NCBI RefSeq assembly: GCF_003725545.1
Contig: NZ_RJLN01000028.1
Span: 1-64,000 of the forward strand
DNA: 64,000 nucleotides
Direction of reading: 5' to 3'
Source of the DNA: Micromonospora solifontis
Lineage (GTDB): Bacteria > Actinomycetota > Actinomycetes > Mycobacteriales > Micromonosporaceae
The notes under the pieces are model-generated. The model did not search any database and was not told the DNA's origin. It saw only the letters and a list, made by a program, of their open reading frames with translations. Made by a program: the position numbers and the translations under genes. The first letter of the stretch is position 1; every line of letters begins with the position of its first letter. Positions 36,867-45,875 of this stretch are shown one piece after another.

Positions 36867-38693
36867 CTACAGCTCGGCGAGGGTGCCCGCGTACATCTCC
36901 TCGATCTCGGCGGCGAAGTTGCTCTCCACGCTCCGGCGCTTGATCTTCAGCGACGGGGTGATCTCGCCGTCCTCGATGGTGAGGTCGCGCGGAAGGATGG
37001 CCACCTTCTTGATCGTCTCCCAGCGGTTGAGCTTGGCGTTGAGCTCCGCCACGTAGCCCTCCACCATCTCCCGCGCCTCCGGCGAGCTGACGATGTCGGC
37101 GTAGTCCCGGCCCTCCAGCGGGCCGCCGGCGGCCCAGCCCTTGATCGCGTCCGGGTCCAGGGTGACCAGCATGGTGCAGTAGTTGCGGGCCTGCCCGACC
37201 ACCACCGCCTGCGAGGTGTACGGGCAGATGGCCTTGAACATGCCCTCGATGTGCGACGGCGCGATGTACTTGCCGCCCGAGGTCTTGACCAGGTCCTTCT
37301 TCCGGTCGGTGATGCGCAGGTAGCCGTCGTCGTCGAGGCTGCCGATGTCCCCGGTCCGGAAGAAGCCGTCCTCGGTGAACGCGGCGGCGGTCTCCTCCGG
37401 CAGGTTGTGGTAGCCGCGCATGACCGGGCGGCCGCGGACCAGGATCTCGCCGTCGCTGTCGATCCGGCACTCCAGGTCGCCCATCGCCTTGCCGACCGTG
37501 CCGATGCGCAGCCCGTCGGGCGGGTTGACGAAGTTGCCCGCGCTGGTCTCGGTGAGGCCGTACCCCTCGGAGATGGGCAGGTTCGCGGCGGCGAAGAAGG
37601 TGGCGATCTCCTTGCTCAGCGGCGCCGCCCCGGAGACCAGCACCCGGATCCGGCCGCCGAGCCGGGACTGCAGCTTGCTGAAGACCAGCTTCTCGGCCAC
37701 CGAGTACTTCAGCCGCAGCCCGGCCGGTACCGGCTTGCCGGCCTGCTCCAGCGCGACCTTCTCCTTGCCCACGGCGACCCCCCAGGCGAAGATCTTCGCC
37801 TTCGCGCCACCGGCGTCCTGGGCCGTGGTGACCGCCTTGTTGTAGACCTTCTCGAAGACCCGGGGAGCGCCGCACATCAGCGTCGGCCGGACCACCCCGA
37901 GCAGGTCGACCAGCTTGTCCACCCGGCCGTCGACGTACGTGGGCAGCCCGACGTGGGTGGCGCCGCAGAGCAGCGTCTTGCCGAAGGAGTGGGACAGCGG
38001 CAGCCAGAGGTACTGCAGGTCGTCGGCGTGCAGCAGGCCCAGTTCGGCCTGCGCCACCCCCTCCCAGCACCAGCCGCCGTGCAGCAGCTCGACGCCCTTG
38101 GGCCGGCCGGTGGTGCCGGAGGTGTAGATCAGCGTGGCCAGGTGGTCCGGGCCGATGCCGGCGACCAGCATGTCGATCAGGTCCGGCTCGTTCGCCAGCG
38201 CCCGAGTGCCCCGCTCCTCCAGCTCGGCGAGGGTCAGCTGCGGGACGGCGGCGGCCGGGTCGGGCTCGCCGTCGAAGAGCACCACGTGGGTCAGCGCCGG
38301 CAGGGTGGCGCCGGCGATCTTCGCCGCCTGGGTCGGGTTCTCCGCGAAGAGCACCGTCGACCCGGAGTCGGCGATGATGTACGTCGCGTCCTCCGGCTCG
38401 GTGGTCGGGTAGACGGTGGTGGTCGCCCCGCCGGCGCACATGATGCCGAAGTCCGCGATCACCCAGTCCAGCCGGGTGTTCGCCAGGATCGCCACCGGAT
38501 CCTCCAGGCCGACGCCGAGGCCGTGCAGCCCGGCCGCGACCGCCTTGGCGCGCCGCCCGACCTGCTCCCAGCTCAGCCAGACCGGTCCCGAGTCGTCCGG
38601 GGCGGGGTGGGCGAACGCGGGCCGGTCGGGGGTCTCCGCCACGCGCTTGAGGAACATGTCGGGGATGGAACGGTATGGTACATCGAGAGCCAT
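36867..38693 (-). CDS. Long-chain fatty-acid-CoA ligase (AMP-forming)
   Basis: An ANL-superfamily enzyme activating long-chain fatty acids to acyl-CoA via an acyl-AMP. It is 608 aa. The AMP-binding P-loop YTSGTTGRPKG starts at residue 190. LVSGAAPLSKE and EGYGLTETSAG follow. The adenylate-binding GDIG and the hinge ITDRKKDLVKTSGGKYIAP are also present. It is of the FadD15-like long-chain type. The ATG at 38693 has GAAGG upstream; a TTG six codons earlier does not. A 16-bp dyad lies upstream. Confidence 0.9.
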   Translation of the reverse strand: MALDVPYRSIPDMFLKRVAETPDRPAFAHPAPDDSGPVWLSWEQVGRRAKAVAAGLHGLGVGLEDPVAILANTRLDWVIADFGIMCAGGATTTVYPTTEPEDATYIIADSGSTVLFAENPTQAAKIAGATLPALTHVVLFDGEPDPAAAVPQLTLAELEERGTRALANEPDLIDMLVAGIGPDHLATLIYTSGTTGRPKGVELLHGGWCWEGVAQAELGLLHADDLQYLWLPLSHSFGKTLLCGATHVGLPTYVDGRVDKLVDLLGVVRPTLMCGAPRVFEKVYNKAVTTAQDAGGAKAKIFAWGVAVGKEKVALEQAGKPVPAGLRLKYSVAEKLVFSKLQSRLGGRIRVLVSGAAPLSKEIATFFAAANLPISEGYGLTETSAGNFVNPPDGLRIGTVGKAMGDLECRIDSDGEILVRGRPVMRGYHNLPEETAAAFTEDGFFRTGDIGSLDDDGYLRITDRKKDLVKTSGGKYIAPSHIEGMFKAICPYTSQAVVVGQARNYCTMLVTLDPDAIKGWAAGGPLEGRDYADIVSSPEAREMVEGYVAELNAKLNRWETIKKVAILPRDLTIEDGEITPSLKIKRRSVESNFAAEIEEMYAGTLAEL

Positions 38694-38722
38694 CGTTGCA
38701 GCCGCCTTCAACGGTGGGGGAA

Positions 38723-38738
38723 CGTGACGGGGGTCACG
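38723..38738. promoter_or_regulatory. Dyad upstream of the acyl-CoA ligase gene
   Basis: CGTGAC and GTCACG are separated by four G residues, 30 bp before the ligase start. A candidate operator for a fatty-acid-responsive repressor; the regulator is not identified here. Confidence 0.4.
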
Positions 38739-38813
38739 GCTTTTTGCGGTTACCGAAGAGTATTGCCTGCACCCGGGGAGCGGCTAGCCCTCACTGTGCC
38801 GGGATCGGGCAGG

Positions 38814-39764
38814 TCAGGCGTATCTGGTTGCCTGGAGCGACCAGTCGTAGGTGGCCCGGATCCAGTTGCGCCGGGTGGTCAGGAAGGCGCGGACCCCCTC
38901 GTCACCCGTCGCGGCGAACTCCGCCTCCCGCTGCGCGTACGCGGCCAGGCCGTCGTTGAACCGCGCGGCCGCCGCCCGCAGCGCGGCCTCCTCGTCCGGC
39001 CCGCCCTCGCCCATGAGCGTGGCGACCAGGTTGTGCGCGTCCGGCGCGCGGTCCCGCTCCTTGCCGTAGGAGAAGAGGTCGTTGCACCAGCAGACCAGGT
39101 CGGCGGCGAGGGCGTCCAGGGCGGCCAGCGCCGGCTCCGCCCGCCGGCCCGCCCCCGGCAGCCCGTCGTACGCCAGGTCGGTCAGGGTGAAGCTGGGCCG
39201 CACCCCGCCGGTGTGCCGGCGCATCTGCACGTACTCGGCCACCCCGGGCACCCGGCCGTGCTCCCGGTTGGCCGCCTCCCAGAGCAGCGCCAGCAGATAC
39301 TCCCGGAGTTGGCTGACCAGGCGCAGCAGCAGGGTCGGTCGCTGCCGGGCGCGGACCCGCCGGCAGAGGTCGTCCAGCGCGACGCCGAGCGGTCCGGCGT
39401 CGGCCGGCACCGGGACGTCCGGGTCGCCGTGCCGGTCGAGCACGTCCAGCAGGCGCGCCACCGTGGGCGCGAGCCGGGTCGGGCTGGCGCCCAGCCCGTC
39501 CTCGTCGCAGGCGTCGTCCATCACGAACAGCCAGGAGATCAGGTCGGCGAGCAGGCGCAGCCGCTCCACCGGCGCGTCCGGGCAGGCCCGGGCGGCGAGT
39601 TCGGCCGGGTTGGCGCCGCTCAGCCGGCGCAGCGCGGCCGGGGTGTCGAGCAGGCGCAGTCCCCGTACCCAACCGGCGCTCTCGGTGGCGACCAGGTCGG
39701 CGGCGGCGTGCCGGCGCGCCGGGAAGGGGGGTTCGCGCAGTGCCGAGACGGCGAAGCTCCGCAT
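38814..39764 (-). CDS. Class I terpene synthase (terpene cyclase)
   Basis: Ionises a prenyl diphosphate and cyclises it to a terpene hydrocarbon or alcohol. It is 316 aa, single alpha domain. The Mg-binding acidic motif is DDACDE (83-88) and the NSE triad is N228, S232 and E236 in NDLFSYGKE. The pyrophosphate-sensor Arg lies near residue 182 (MRRHTGG) and the terminal RY pair is at 314-315. All active-site elements are intact, so an active enzyme is expected. AGGGAG precedes the ATG. Product unknown; size and motif suit a bacterial sesquiterpene synthase. No prenyltransferase or P450 lies beside it. Confidence 0.9.
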   Translation of the reverse strand: MRSFAVSALREPPFPARRHAAADLVATESAGWVRGLRLLDTPAALRRLSGANPAELAARACPDAPVERLRLLADLISWLFVMDDACDEDGLGASPTRLAPTVARLLDVLDRHGDPDVPVPADAGPLGVALDDLCRRVRARQRPTLLLRLVSQLREYLLALLWEAANREHGRVPGVAEYVQMRRHTGGVRPSFTLTDLAYDGLPGAGRRAEPALAALDALAADLVCWCNDLFSYGKERDRAPDAHNLVATLMGEGGPDEEAALRAAAARFNDGLAAYAQREAEFAATGDEGVRAFLTTRRNWIRATYDWSLQATRYA

Positions 39765-39805
39765 CGTGCTCCCTGTCCGCCGCCCGAGGTGTGGCGGCGG
39801 GCAGG

Positions 39806-39811
39806 AGCGTA
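39806..39811 (-). promoter_or_regulatory. Possible -10 of the terpene synthase gene
   Basis: TACGCT on the minus strand, 41 nt before the ATG. Further upstream, GTGAA and TTCAC (39841-39856) form a short dyad that could bind a regulator. Confidence 0.35.
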
Positions 39812-39887
39812 CGGCACCAGCGATCGGCTGCCGTCGCTGGGTGAATCCCGTTTCACATCCCCGGCGTGACCGATTCCGCACACTCGG

Positions 39888-40517
39888 TCAGAAGCCCAGG
39901 TCGGCCGTCCGCAACCGCTCGGCGGGCGCGGCCGCCCCGTCCACCTGCGCCCGGGCCACCCGCTGCCGGCCGGAAAGGAACAGAGTCAGCTCTCCGGGCG
40001 CGCCGACCAGCCGCAGCCGTTCGCCGCCCCGGCCGACGGCGAGTTCGCCGAACCCGGGGGCCTGCACCAGCAGGGCGGCCGGGAAGCGGCGCAGCGCCAG
40101 CCGGGCCAGCAGCGCGGTCCGCTTCCACAGCACCGCCTGCAGCCCGGCCGGCAGGTCGCGCGGCAGCCAGCCCGATCGGGCGCGGCGCACGTCCTCGTGG
40201 TGGATGAAGAACTCCACGGTGTTGGCCAGCTCGTCGGTGAGCGGGTTGCTCAGCGGGCTCCACAGCGGCGGGCGGCGGACCCGGGCCACCAGCTCCGCGT
40301 ACGGCCCGGCGGCCACCCGGCGGCGGACCCCCTCGGCGTAGCGGCGCAGCGGTGGCAGCAGGATGCCGCCCGCGGCGTCCGGCCGGCGCTCCCGCACCAG
40401 CAGGTGTGCCGCCAGGTCCCGGGTGGTCCACCCCTCGTTGACCGTCGGCGCGTCCGGTCCCAGTTCCAGCAGCAGGTCGGCGAGCGCCTCGCGCTCCGAT
40501 CGGGCGTACCGCGGCAT
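39888..40517 (-). CDS. TIGR03085-type DinB-like metal-binding protein
   Basis: A 209-aa protein of the mycothiol-dependent maleylpyruvate-isomerase/DinB four-helix superfamily, TIGR03085 type. The N-terminus is ALADLLLELGPDAPTVNEGWTTRDLAAHLLVRERRPDA. Metal ligands are suggested by DLAAHLLVRE and EFFIHHEDVRRA. It may use mycothiol, the actinobacterial thiol; the substrate is unknown. The ATG at 40517 is supported by TACCAT 6 nt upstream. Confidence 0.85.
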   Translation of the reverse strand: MPRYARSEREALADLLLELGPDAPTVNEGWTTRDLAAHLLVRERRPDAAGGILLPPLRRYAEGVRRRVAAGPYAELVARVRRPPLWSPLSNPLTDELANTVEFFIHHEDVRRARSGWLPRDLPAGLQAVLWKRTALLARLALRRFPAALLVQAPGFGELAVGRGGERLRLVGAPGELTLFLSGRQRVARAQVDGAAAPAERLRTADLGF

Positions 40518-40523
40518 CAGTCG

Positions 40524-40529
40524 ATGGTA
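40524..40529 (-). promoter_or_regulatory. Probable -10 box of the DinB-like gene
   Basis: TACCAT on the minus strand ends 6 nt before the ATG at 40517, indicating a leaderless transcript. Confidence 0.5.
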
Positions 40530-40631
40530 GGCCGCGGACGTGACGCTGGACATATCCCGGGCGGGTCGGCAGAGCTGGCGCCGAGCGGTAAGGATGAGGG
40601 AGAAAAATGCGGCTTACGGCGGGGGAGTGCG

Positions 40632-42506
40632 TTGGCGAGCGGGACAAGTCGGGACGTCCTCGGCAGGGGGCTGCGGGTGCTCGGCCGGGCCATCCGGGAA
40701 CAGCCGAGGATCTTCGCGGTCGCGGTGACCGGCAGCGTGCTCTTCGGCCTCATGGTGATCGCCAGCGCGTTCGTCGTCGGCCGGGTGGTCGGCAAGGTGG
40801 TGGTCCCCGCCGTCGCCCGCGGCTCGGTGGCCACCGGCACGCTCGCGCTCGCCGCCGCCGCGCTGTTCGGGATCAGCGTGCTGCGGGTGGTCGGCATCTT
40901 CGGCCGCCGGCTCGGCGCCGGCTACATGCAGTACCGGCTCCAGGCCGCCTACCGCCGCCGGGTCACCCGCCGCTACCTCGACCTGCCGCTGGCCTGGCAC
41001 CACCGCAACGCCACCGGCACCCTGCTCTCCAACGCCAACTCCGACGTGGAGGCCGCCTGGTACCCGATCGCCCCGCTGCCCTTCGCGGTCGGCACGGTGG
41101 TGATGCTGGTCGGCGCGGTGGTCTCGCTCTTCCTCACCGACTGGGCGCTCGCCCTGGTCGGCCTGGCGGTCTTCCCGGCGCTGTTCGCGCTCAACGTGGT
41201 CTACTCCCGGCGGATGGCCCCCCGCCAGGCCCGCGCGCAGCGGCTGCGGGCCGAGGTCAGCGGCATCGCCCACGAGAGCTTCGACGGTGCGCTGGTGGTC
41301 AAGACGATGGGCCGCGAGGCGCAGGAGACCGCCCGCTTCGCCGCCCGCGCCGGCGAGCTGCGCGACGCGCTGATCTCCGTCGGCAAGCTGCGCGGCGTCT
41401 TCGACCCGATGCTGGAGACCCTGCCCAGCCTGGGCACCCTGGCCGTGCTGGTGGTCGGCGCGCTCCGGCTGCGCCAGGGCGCGATCGACGTGACCGAGCT
41501 GGTCAGCGTCGCCTTCCTCTTCACCGTGCTGGCCTTCCCGGTGCGCGCGATCGGCTGGGTGCTCGCCGAGCTGCCGCGCAGCGTAGCCGGCTGGGACCGG
41601 GTGCGCCGGGTCCTCGACGCCACCGGCGAGATGCCGTACGGGAACACCACCCTCGACCCGGCCACCCCGACGCCGGCCACCCTCGCCTTCCACGACGTCC
41701 ACTTCGGGTACGAGCCGGCCGAGGCGCACCTGCCCGGCACGGAGGTGCTCGGCGAGGTGACCTTCACGGTGCCCGCCGGGAAGACGGTCGCCCTGGTCGG
41801 GCCGACCGGCGCCGGCAAGTCCACCATCGCCTCCCTGGCCGTACGCCTGGTCGACCCGCACTCCGGCGCGGTCACCGTGGACGGCGTCGACGTCCGGGAG
41901 CTGGCCGCCGCCTCGCTCGCCTCGACCGTGGCACTGGTCGCCCAGGTGCCGTTCGTCTTCGACGACACCGTCCGGGCCAACATCGCCCTGGACCGGCCCG
42001 GCATCGGCGACGAGGAGGTCTGGGCGGCGCTGCGGCTGGCCGAGGCGGACGGCTTCGTCGCCGCCCTCCCCGACGGGCTGGACACCGTGGTCGGCGAGCG
42101 GGGCACCTCGCTCTCCGGCGGGCAGCGGCAGCGGCTCACCCTGGCCCGGGCGCTCGCCGGCCGGCCCCGGCTGCTGGTGCTCGACGACGCCACCAGCGCC
42201 GTCGACCCGCGCGTCGAGGCGGCCATCCTGGCCGGGCTGCGCGCCCCGGATGACGGGGTGGCGCCCGCGTCGATCCTGGTGGTCGCGTACCGGCGGGCCA
42301 CCATCGCGCTCGCCGACGAGGTCATCTACGTCGAGCACGGCCGGGTGGTGGCCCGCGGCACCCACCCCGAGCTGCTCGCCACCGTGCCCGGCTACGCCGA
42401 CCTGGTGACCGCGTACGAACAGGCCGAGCAGGAGCGCGAGCAGACCCGCACGTACGACGAGGTCACCCCGCTGACCTCCGGCCTGGAAGTCGAGGTTGAC
42501 CGGTGA
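40632..42506 (+). CDS. ABC exporter subunit with degenerate ATP site
   Basis: One half of a heterodimeric type IV ABC exporter, 624 aa: six transmembrane helices (about 30-335) and a nucleotide-binding domain (about 365-610). Walker A is GPTGAGKST (Lys396) and the signature LSGGQ is perfect (494-498). The catalytic Glu after Walker B is Asp519 (LVLDDATS), and the H-loop His is Tyr553 (VAYRRAT). Its own ATP site should therefore be non-hydrolytic. TTG start with GGGGGAG upstream. It overlaps its partner by 4 bp. Confidence 0.9.
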   Translation: MASGTSRDVLGRGLRVLGRAIREQPRIFAVAVTGSVLFGLMVIASAFVVGRVVGKVVVPAVARGSVATGTLALAAAALFGISVLRVVGIFGRRLGAGYMQYRLQAAYRRRVTRRYLDLPLAWHHRNATGTLLSNANSDVEAAWYPIAPLPFAVGTVVMLVGAVVSLFLTDWALALVGLAVFPALFALNVVYSRRMAPRQARAQRLRAEVSGIAHESFDGALVVKTMGREAQETARFAARAGELRDALISVGKLRGVFDPMLETLPSLGTLAVLVVGALRLRQGAIDVTELVSVAFLFTVLAFPVRAIGWVLAELPRSVAGWDRVRRVLDATGEMPYGNTTLDPATPTPATLAFHDVHFGYEPAEAHLPGTEVLGEVTFTVPAGKTVALVGPTGAGKSTIASLAVRLVDPHSGAVTVDGVDVRELAAASLASTVALVAQVPFVFDDTVRANIALDRPGIGDEEVWAALRLAEADGFVAALPDGLDTVVGERGTSLSGGQRQRLTLARALAGRPRLLVLDDATSAVDPRVEAAILAGLRAPDDGVAPASILVVAYRRATIALADEVIYVEHGRVVARGTHPELLATVPGYADLVTAYEQAEQEREQTRTYDEVTPLTSGLEVEVDR

Positions 42507-44290
42507 GCGCGAGTGTGGAGGCCGCCCCGCCGGCCGAGGCGACCGAGTCGACCTGGCGGACACTGCGCCGCGGGCTGGCGCTCTCGCCGGAGCTGAGGAC
42601 CGGGCTGGCCGGCACGGTGGCGCTGGCGCTGGTCTACATGGTCGGCCGGGTCGCCGTGCCGGTGGCCGTGCAGCGCGGCATCGACCACGGCATCGTCGGC
42701 GGCCTCGACCTGGACGTGGTCTCGCTGACCGTGGTGGTCACCGCCGCCGTGCTGGTGGTCACCACCACCTGCGGCTACCTGATGATGCGCCGGCTCTTCA
42801 CGGTCAGCGAGACGGCCCTCGCCGGGGTACGCACCCGGGCGTTCCGGCACGTGCACGACCTGTCGATGCTGCACCAGCAGTCCGAGCGGCGCGGCTCGCT
42901 GGTCTCCCGGGTCACCAGCGACGTCGACCAGATCACCCAGTTCCTCCAGTGGGGCGGCGTGATCCTCATCGTCAACCTGGGCCAGCTCGTGGTCACCACC
43001 GCGGTGATGCTCGCGTACTCGTGGCAGCTCACCCTGGTGGTGCTCGTCGCGTTCGCCCCGGCGGTGCTGGTCATCCGGCTGCTCCAGCGCCGGCTGGCCG
43101 GCGCGTACGGGCTGGTCCGGCAGCGGATGGGCACCCTGCTCGGCACCATCGGCGAGAGCGTGGTGGGCGCGCCGGTGATCCGGGCGTACGGGATCGCCGG
43201 GCGGACCGCCCGGCGGCTGGACGCGGCGATCGAGGGGCAGCGGCAGGCCCAGCAGAAGGCCATCCGGATCAGCATCATGGGCAGCTCGGTCGGGGAGTTG
43301 GCCGCCGGCCTGGCCCTGGCCGGCGTGGTCGTGGTCGGGGTCAACCTCGGCGTGGACCGCACCCTGTCCATCGGCCAGCTCACCGCGTTCCTGTTCCTGG
43401 TGACGCTGTTCATCCAGCCGGTGCAGATCGCCACCGAGGTGCTCAACGAGGCGCAGAACGCGATCGCCGGCTGGCGGCGGGTGCTGGACGTGCTGGATGT
43501 CGCGCCGGACGTGGCCGACCCGGGGGAGCAGGGGCGGGAGCTGCCGCCCGGTCCGCTGGACATCCGGTTCGCCGGGGTGACCTTCGCCTACCCGGGCGGG
43601 CCGCCGGTGCTGCACGGCGTGACCCTGGACATCCCGGCGAAGAGCCGGGTGGCGGTGGTCGGTGAGACGGGCAGCGGCAAGACCACCTTCGCCAAGCTGC
43701 TCACCCGGCTGATGGACCCCACCGAGGGCGAGGTGCTGCTCTCCGGCGTGTCCCTGCGGCAGGTGCGGTTCGACTCGCTGCGCTCCCGCGTGGTGATGGT
43801 GCCGCAGGACGGCTTCCTCTTCGACACCACGGTGGGGGAGAACGTCCGCTTCGCCCGACCGGAGCTGACCGACGCGCAGCTCACCGCCGCCTTCGTCGAG
43901 CTGGGCCTGGCCGACTGGCTGGACGGGCTGCCGGCCGGGCTGGACACCCCGGTCGGGGAGCGCGGCGAGGCGCTCAGCGTGGGCGAGCGGCAGCTCGTGG
44001 CGCTGGCCCGGGCGTACGTCGCCGACCCCGACCTGCTGGTGCTCGACGAGGCGACCAGCGCCGTCGACCCGGCCACCGAGGTACGCCTGCAGCGCACCCT
44101 GGACGCGGTGACCCGGGGCCGGACCACCCTCGCCATCGCCCACCGGCTCTCCACCGCCCAGGCGGCCGACGAGGTGATCGTGGTGGACCGGGGCCGGATC
44201 GTCCAGCGCGGCCCGCACGACGAGCTGCTCCGCGACCCGGACTCCGTCTACGCCCTGCTGTACGCCTCCTGGCTCGAGCAGACCCGCTGA
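42503..44290 (+). CDS. ABC exporter subunit with catalytic ATP site
   Basis: The second half of the heterodimer, 595 aa: transmembrane domain (about 30-330) and nucleotide-binding domain (about 350-590). Walker A is GETGSGKTT (Lys393). The catalytic Glu516 (LVLDEATS) and H-loop His547 (AHRLST) are canonical. Its signature is LSVGE (491-495) instead of LSGGQ. It therefore contributes Walker motifs to the active site and a poor signature to the degenerate site, mirroring its partner. GTG start overlapping the first subunit's stop. Substrate unknown; homologous heterodimers export drugs or peptides. Confidence 0.92.
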   Translation: MSASVEAAPPAEATESTWRTLRRGLALSPELRTGLAGTVALALVYMVGRVAVPVAVQRGIDHGIVGGLDLDVVSLTVVVTAAVLVVTTTCGYLMMRRLFTVSETALAGVRTRAFRHVHDLSMLHQQSERRGSLVSRVTSDVDQITQFLQWGGVILIVNLGQLVVTTAVMLAYSWQLTLVVLVAFAPAVLVIRLLQRRLAGAYGLVRQRMGTLLGTIGESVVGAPVIRAYGIAGRTARRLDAAIEGQRQAQQKAIRISIMGSSVGELAAGLALAGVVVVGVNLGVDRTLSIGQLTAFLFLVTLFIQPVQIATEVLNEAQNAIAGWRRVLDVLDVAPDVADPGEQGRELPPGPLDIRFAGVTFAYPGGPPVLHGVTLDIPAKSRVAVVGETGSGKTTFAKLLTRLMDPTEGEVLLSGVSLRQVRFDSLRSRVVMVPQDGFLFDTTVGENVRFARPELTDAQLTAAFVELGLADWLDGLPAGLDTPVGERGEALSVGERQLVALARAYVADPDLLVLDEATSAVDPATEVRLQRTLDAVTRGRTTLAIAHRLSTAQAADEVIVVDRGRIVQRGPHDELLRDPDSVYALLYASWLEQTR

Positions 44291-44397
44291 CGCACCCCGC
44301 CGCTCCCGGCCCGCCCCGGCGCCGCGGGCGGCGGGTGCCAGCGGATTCCCGCCGGCCCGTCGCCGACACGGGCGGGAGTTGTCTGCTGTCCGCCTTT

Positions 44398-44475
44398 GGA
44401 GTTGACGTCAGAAACGACTCACGCCGGGCGCGGGCAGCCGACGCGGCCCCGCGAGTCGTTGGTGAGGTCAGCTCG
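44398..44475. repeat. Paired GAGTCGT elements in inverted orientation
   Basis: Copy 1 (44398-44423, minus) and copy 2 (44451-44475, plus) share GAGTCGTT and GTCA blocks, matching at 19 of 25 positions, so they form an imperfect inverted repeat with a 27-nt spacer. They lie in the 222-bp gap between the convergent ABC exporter and TetR genes. Two related copies lie at 55454-55477 and 55534-55558. Confidence 0.8.
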
Positions 44476-44512
44476 ACGGGCGGCACGGTGGGACCGCCCG
44501 CCGCCAGGGACC

Positions 44513-45112
44513 TCAGCCCGCGTCGAGCGGGCCGGTGAGGTAGCGCTGGATGGTGGGGCCGATCGTGGCGGCCAGGGTGTCCGGGGAAGCGGTGGCGACC
44601 GGTTCGAGGCGGATCACGTACCGCATCATGGCCAGGCCGGCGATCTGGGTGGCCACCAGCGCGCCCCGCAGCGGCACCTCGGCCGGGTCGAGGTCGAGCT
44701 GGTCGACGACCCGGCGCAGGACCTGGGTGACCAGGAACTCGCGCAGCAGGCGCGCGGTCCACTGGTTGCTCACCGCCGAGCGGAGCAGGGCCACCGCGGC
44801 GGTGCCGACCGGGGAGTCCCACACCGCCAGGAAGGTGCGGACCAGCCGCTCGCCGACCTCGTCCCGGCCCCCGGCCAGCACCCCCGGCACCAGCTCGGCC
44901 GGGTCGACGGGGATCGACACGGTGGCCCGGAACAGCTCCTCCTTGGTGCCGAAGTAGTGGTGCACCAGCGCCGGATCCACCCCGGCGGCGGCGGCGATCG
45001 CCCGGATCGAGGCGGCGTCGAAGCCGCGCTCGGCGAACGTCGCCCGCGCCGCCGCGAGGATGGCTTCGCGGGTGTCCGGGTTGCCGGGCCGCCGGCCGGT
45101 GCGCCGCGCCAT
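44513..45112 (-). CDS. TetR-family regulator
   Basis: A 199-aa TetR repressor. The N-terminal helix-turn-helix is typical (TREAILAAARATFAERGFDAASIRAIAAAAGVDPALVHHYFGTKEELF). The C-terminal ligand domain is of the TetR_C type with Ala/Leu-rich helices. Its ATG overlaps the stop of the ABC-2 permease (TGATG), so it is the last gene of the efflux operon and probably represses it, sensing the exported compound. Confidence 0.9.
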   Translation of the reverse strand: MARRTGRRPGNPDTREAILAAARATFAERGFDAASIRAIAAAAGVDPALVHHYFGTKEELFRATVSIPVDPAELVPGVLAGGRDEVGERLVRTFLAVWDSPVGTAAVALLRSAVSNQWTARLLREFLVTQVLRRVVDQLDLDPAEVPLRGALVATQIAGLAMMRYVIRLEPVATASPDTLAATIGPTIQRYLTGPLDAG

Positions 45113-45867
45113 CACCCGCTGCGCCGGCGCAGCGTCGCCGCGGCGAGCACCAGCGCCGCCACCGCCGCCCCGCCGACGATCGCCACGTCCCGCCACATCG
45201 TCCCGGTCGGGTCGGCGTGCGCGCCGACCTCCTGCAGCGCCTCGACGGCGTACGACAGGGGCAGCACGTCGCTGATCGCCTGGAGCCAGCCGGCCATCTC
45301 GCCCCGCGGCACGAACAGCCCGCAGAGCAGCAGCTGCGGCAGCACCACCACCGGCATGAACTGCACGGCCTGGAACTCGGTCCGGGCGAACGCCGAGCAG
45401 AACAGGCCGAGCGCCACCGCCAGCACCGCGTTCACCCCGGCGATCATGACGACCAGCCAGAGGCTGCCGGCGGTGTCCAACCCGAACACCCGGTACGCCA
45501 CCAGCGACGCGATCGTGGACTGGAGCACGCCGGCCAGGCCGAACGCGATGCCGTAGCCGAAGAGCAGGTCGAGTTTGCCCAGCGGGGTGGTGAGCAGCCG
45601 TTCCAGCGTGCCGGTGGTGCGCTCGCGCAGCATGGCGATGCTGGTCACCAGGAACATGATGATGAACGGGAAGAAGCCCAGCATGATCAGGGCCACCTGG
45701 TCGAAGACGCTGGGCCGTCCCGGCGGCGTGGGCTGGTCGACGTACATGAAGTAGACCAGGGTGAGCAGCACGGTCGGGACCACGACGAGCAGCGCCACGG
45801 TCCGCTTGTCGTGCCGCAGCTGACGCAGGATCCGCCCGGTGGTGGCGGCCAGGATGCGGGGGTTCAC
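45112..45867 (-). CDS. ABC-2 type transporter permease
   Basis: A 251-aa membrane subunit with six helices and the ABC-2 signature: an amphipathic N-terminus, LRERTTGTLERLLTTPLGKLDLLFGYGIAF near residue 80, and PLSYAVEALQEV near the last loop. It works with the ATPase encoded just upstream as a drug or lipid efflux system. GTG start with AAGGAGAG 6 nt upstream, which is part of the recurrent junction element. Confidence 0.9.
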   Translation of the reverse strand: MNPRILAATTGRILRQLRHDKRTVALLVVVPTVLLTLVYFMYVDQPTPPGRPSVFDQVALIMLGFFPFIIMFLVTSIAMLRERTTGTLERLLTTPLGKLDLLFGYGIAFGLAGVLQSTIASLVAYRVFGLDTAGSLWLVVMIAGVNAVLAVALGLFCSAFARTEFQAVQFMPVVVLPQLLLCGLFVPRGEMAGWLQAISDVLPLSYAVEALQEVGAHADPTGTMWRDVAIVGGAAVAALVLAAATLRRRSG

Positions 45868-45875
45868 GCTGGTCT

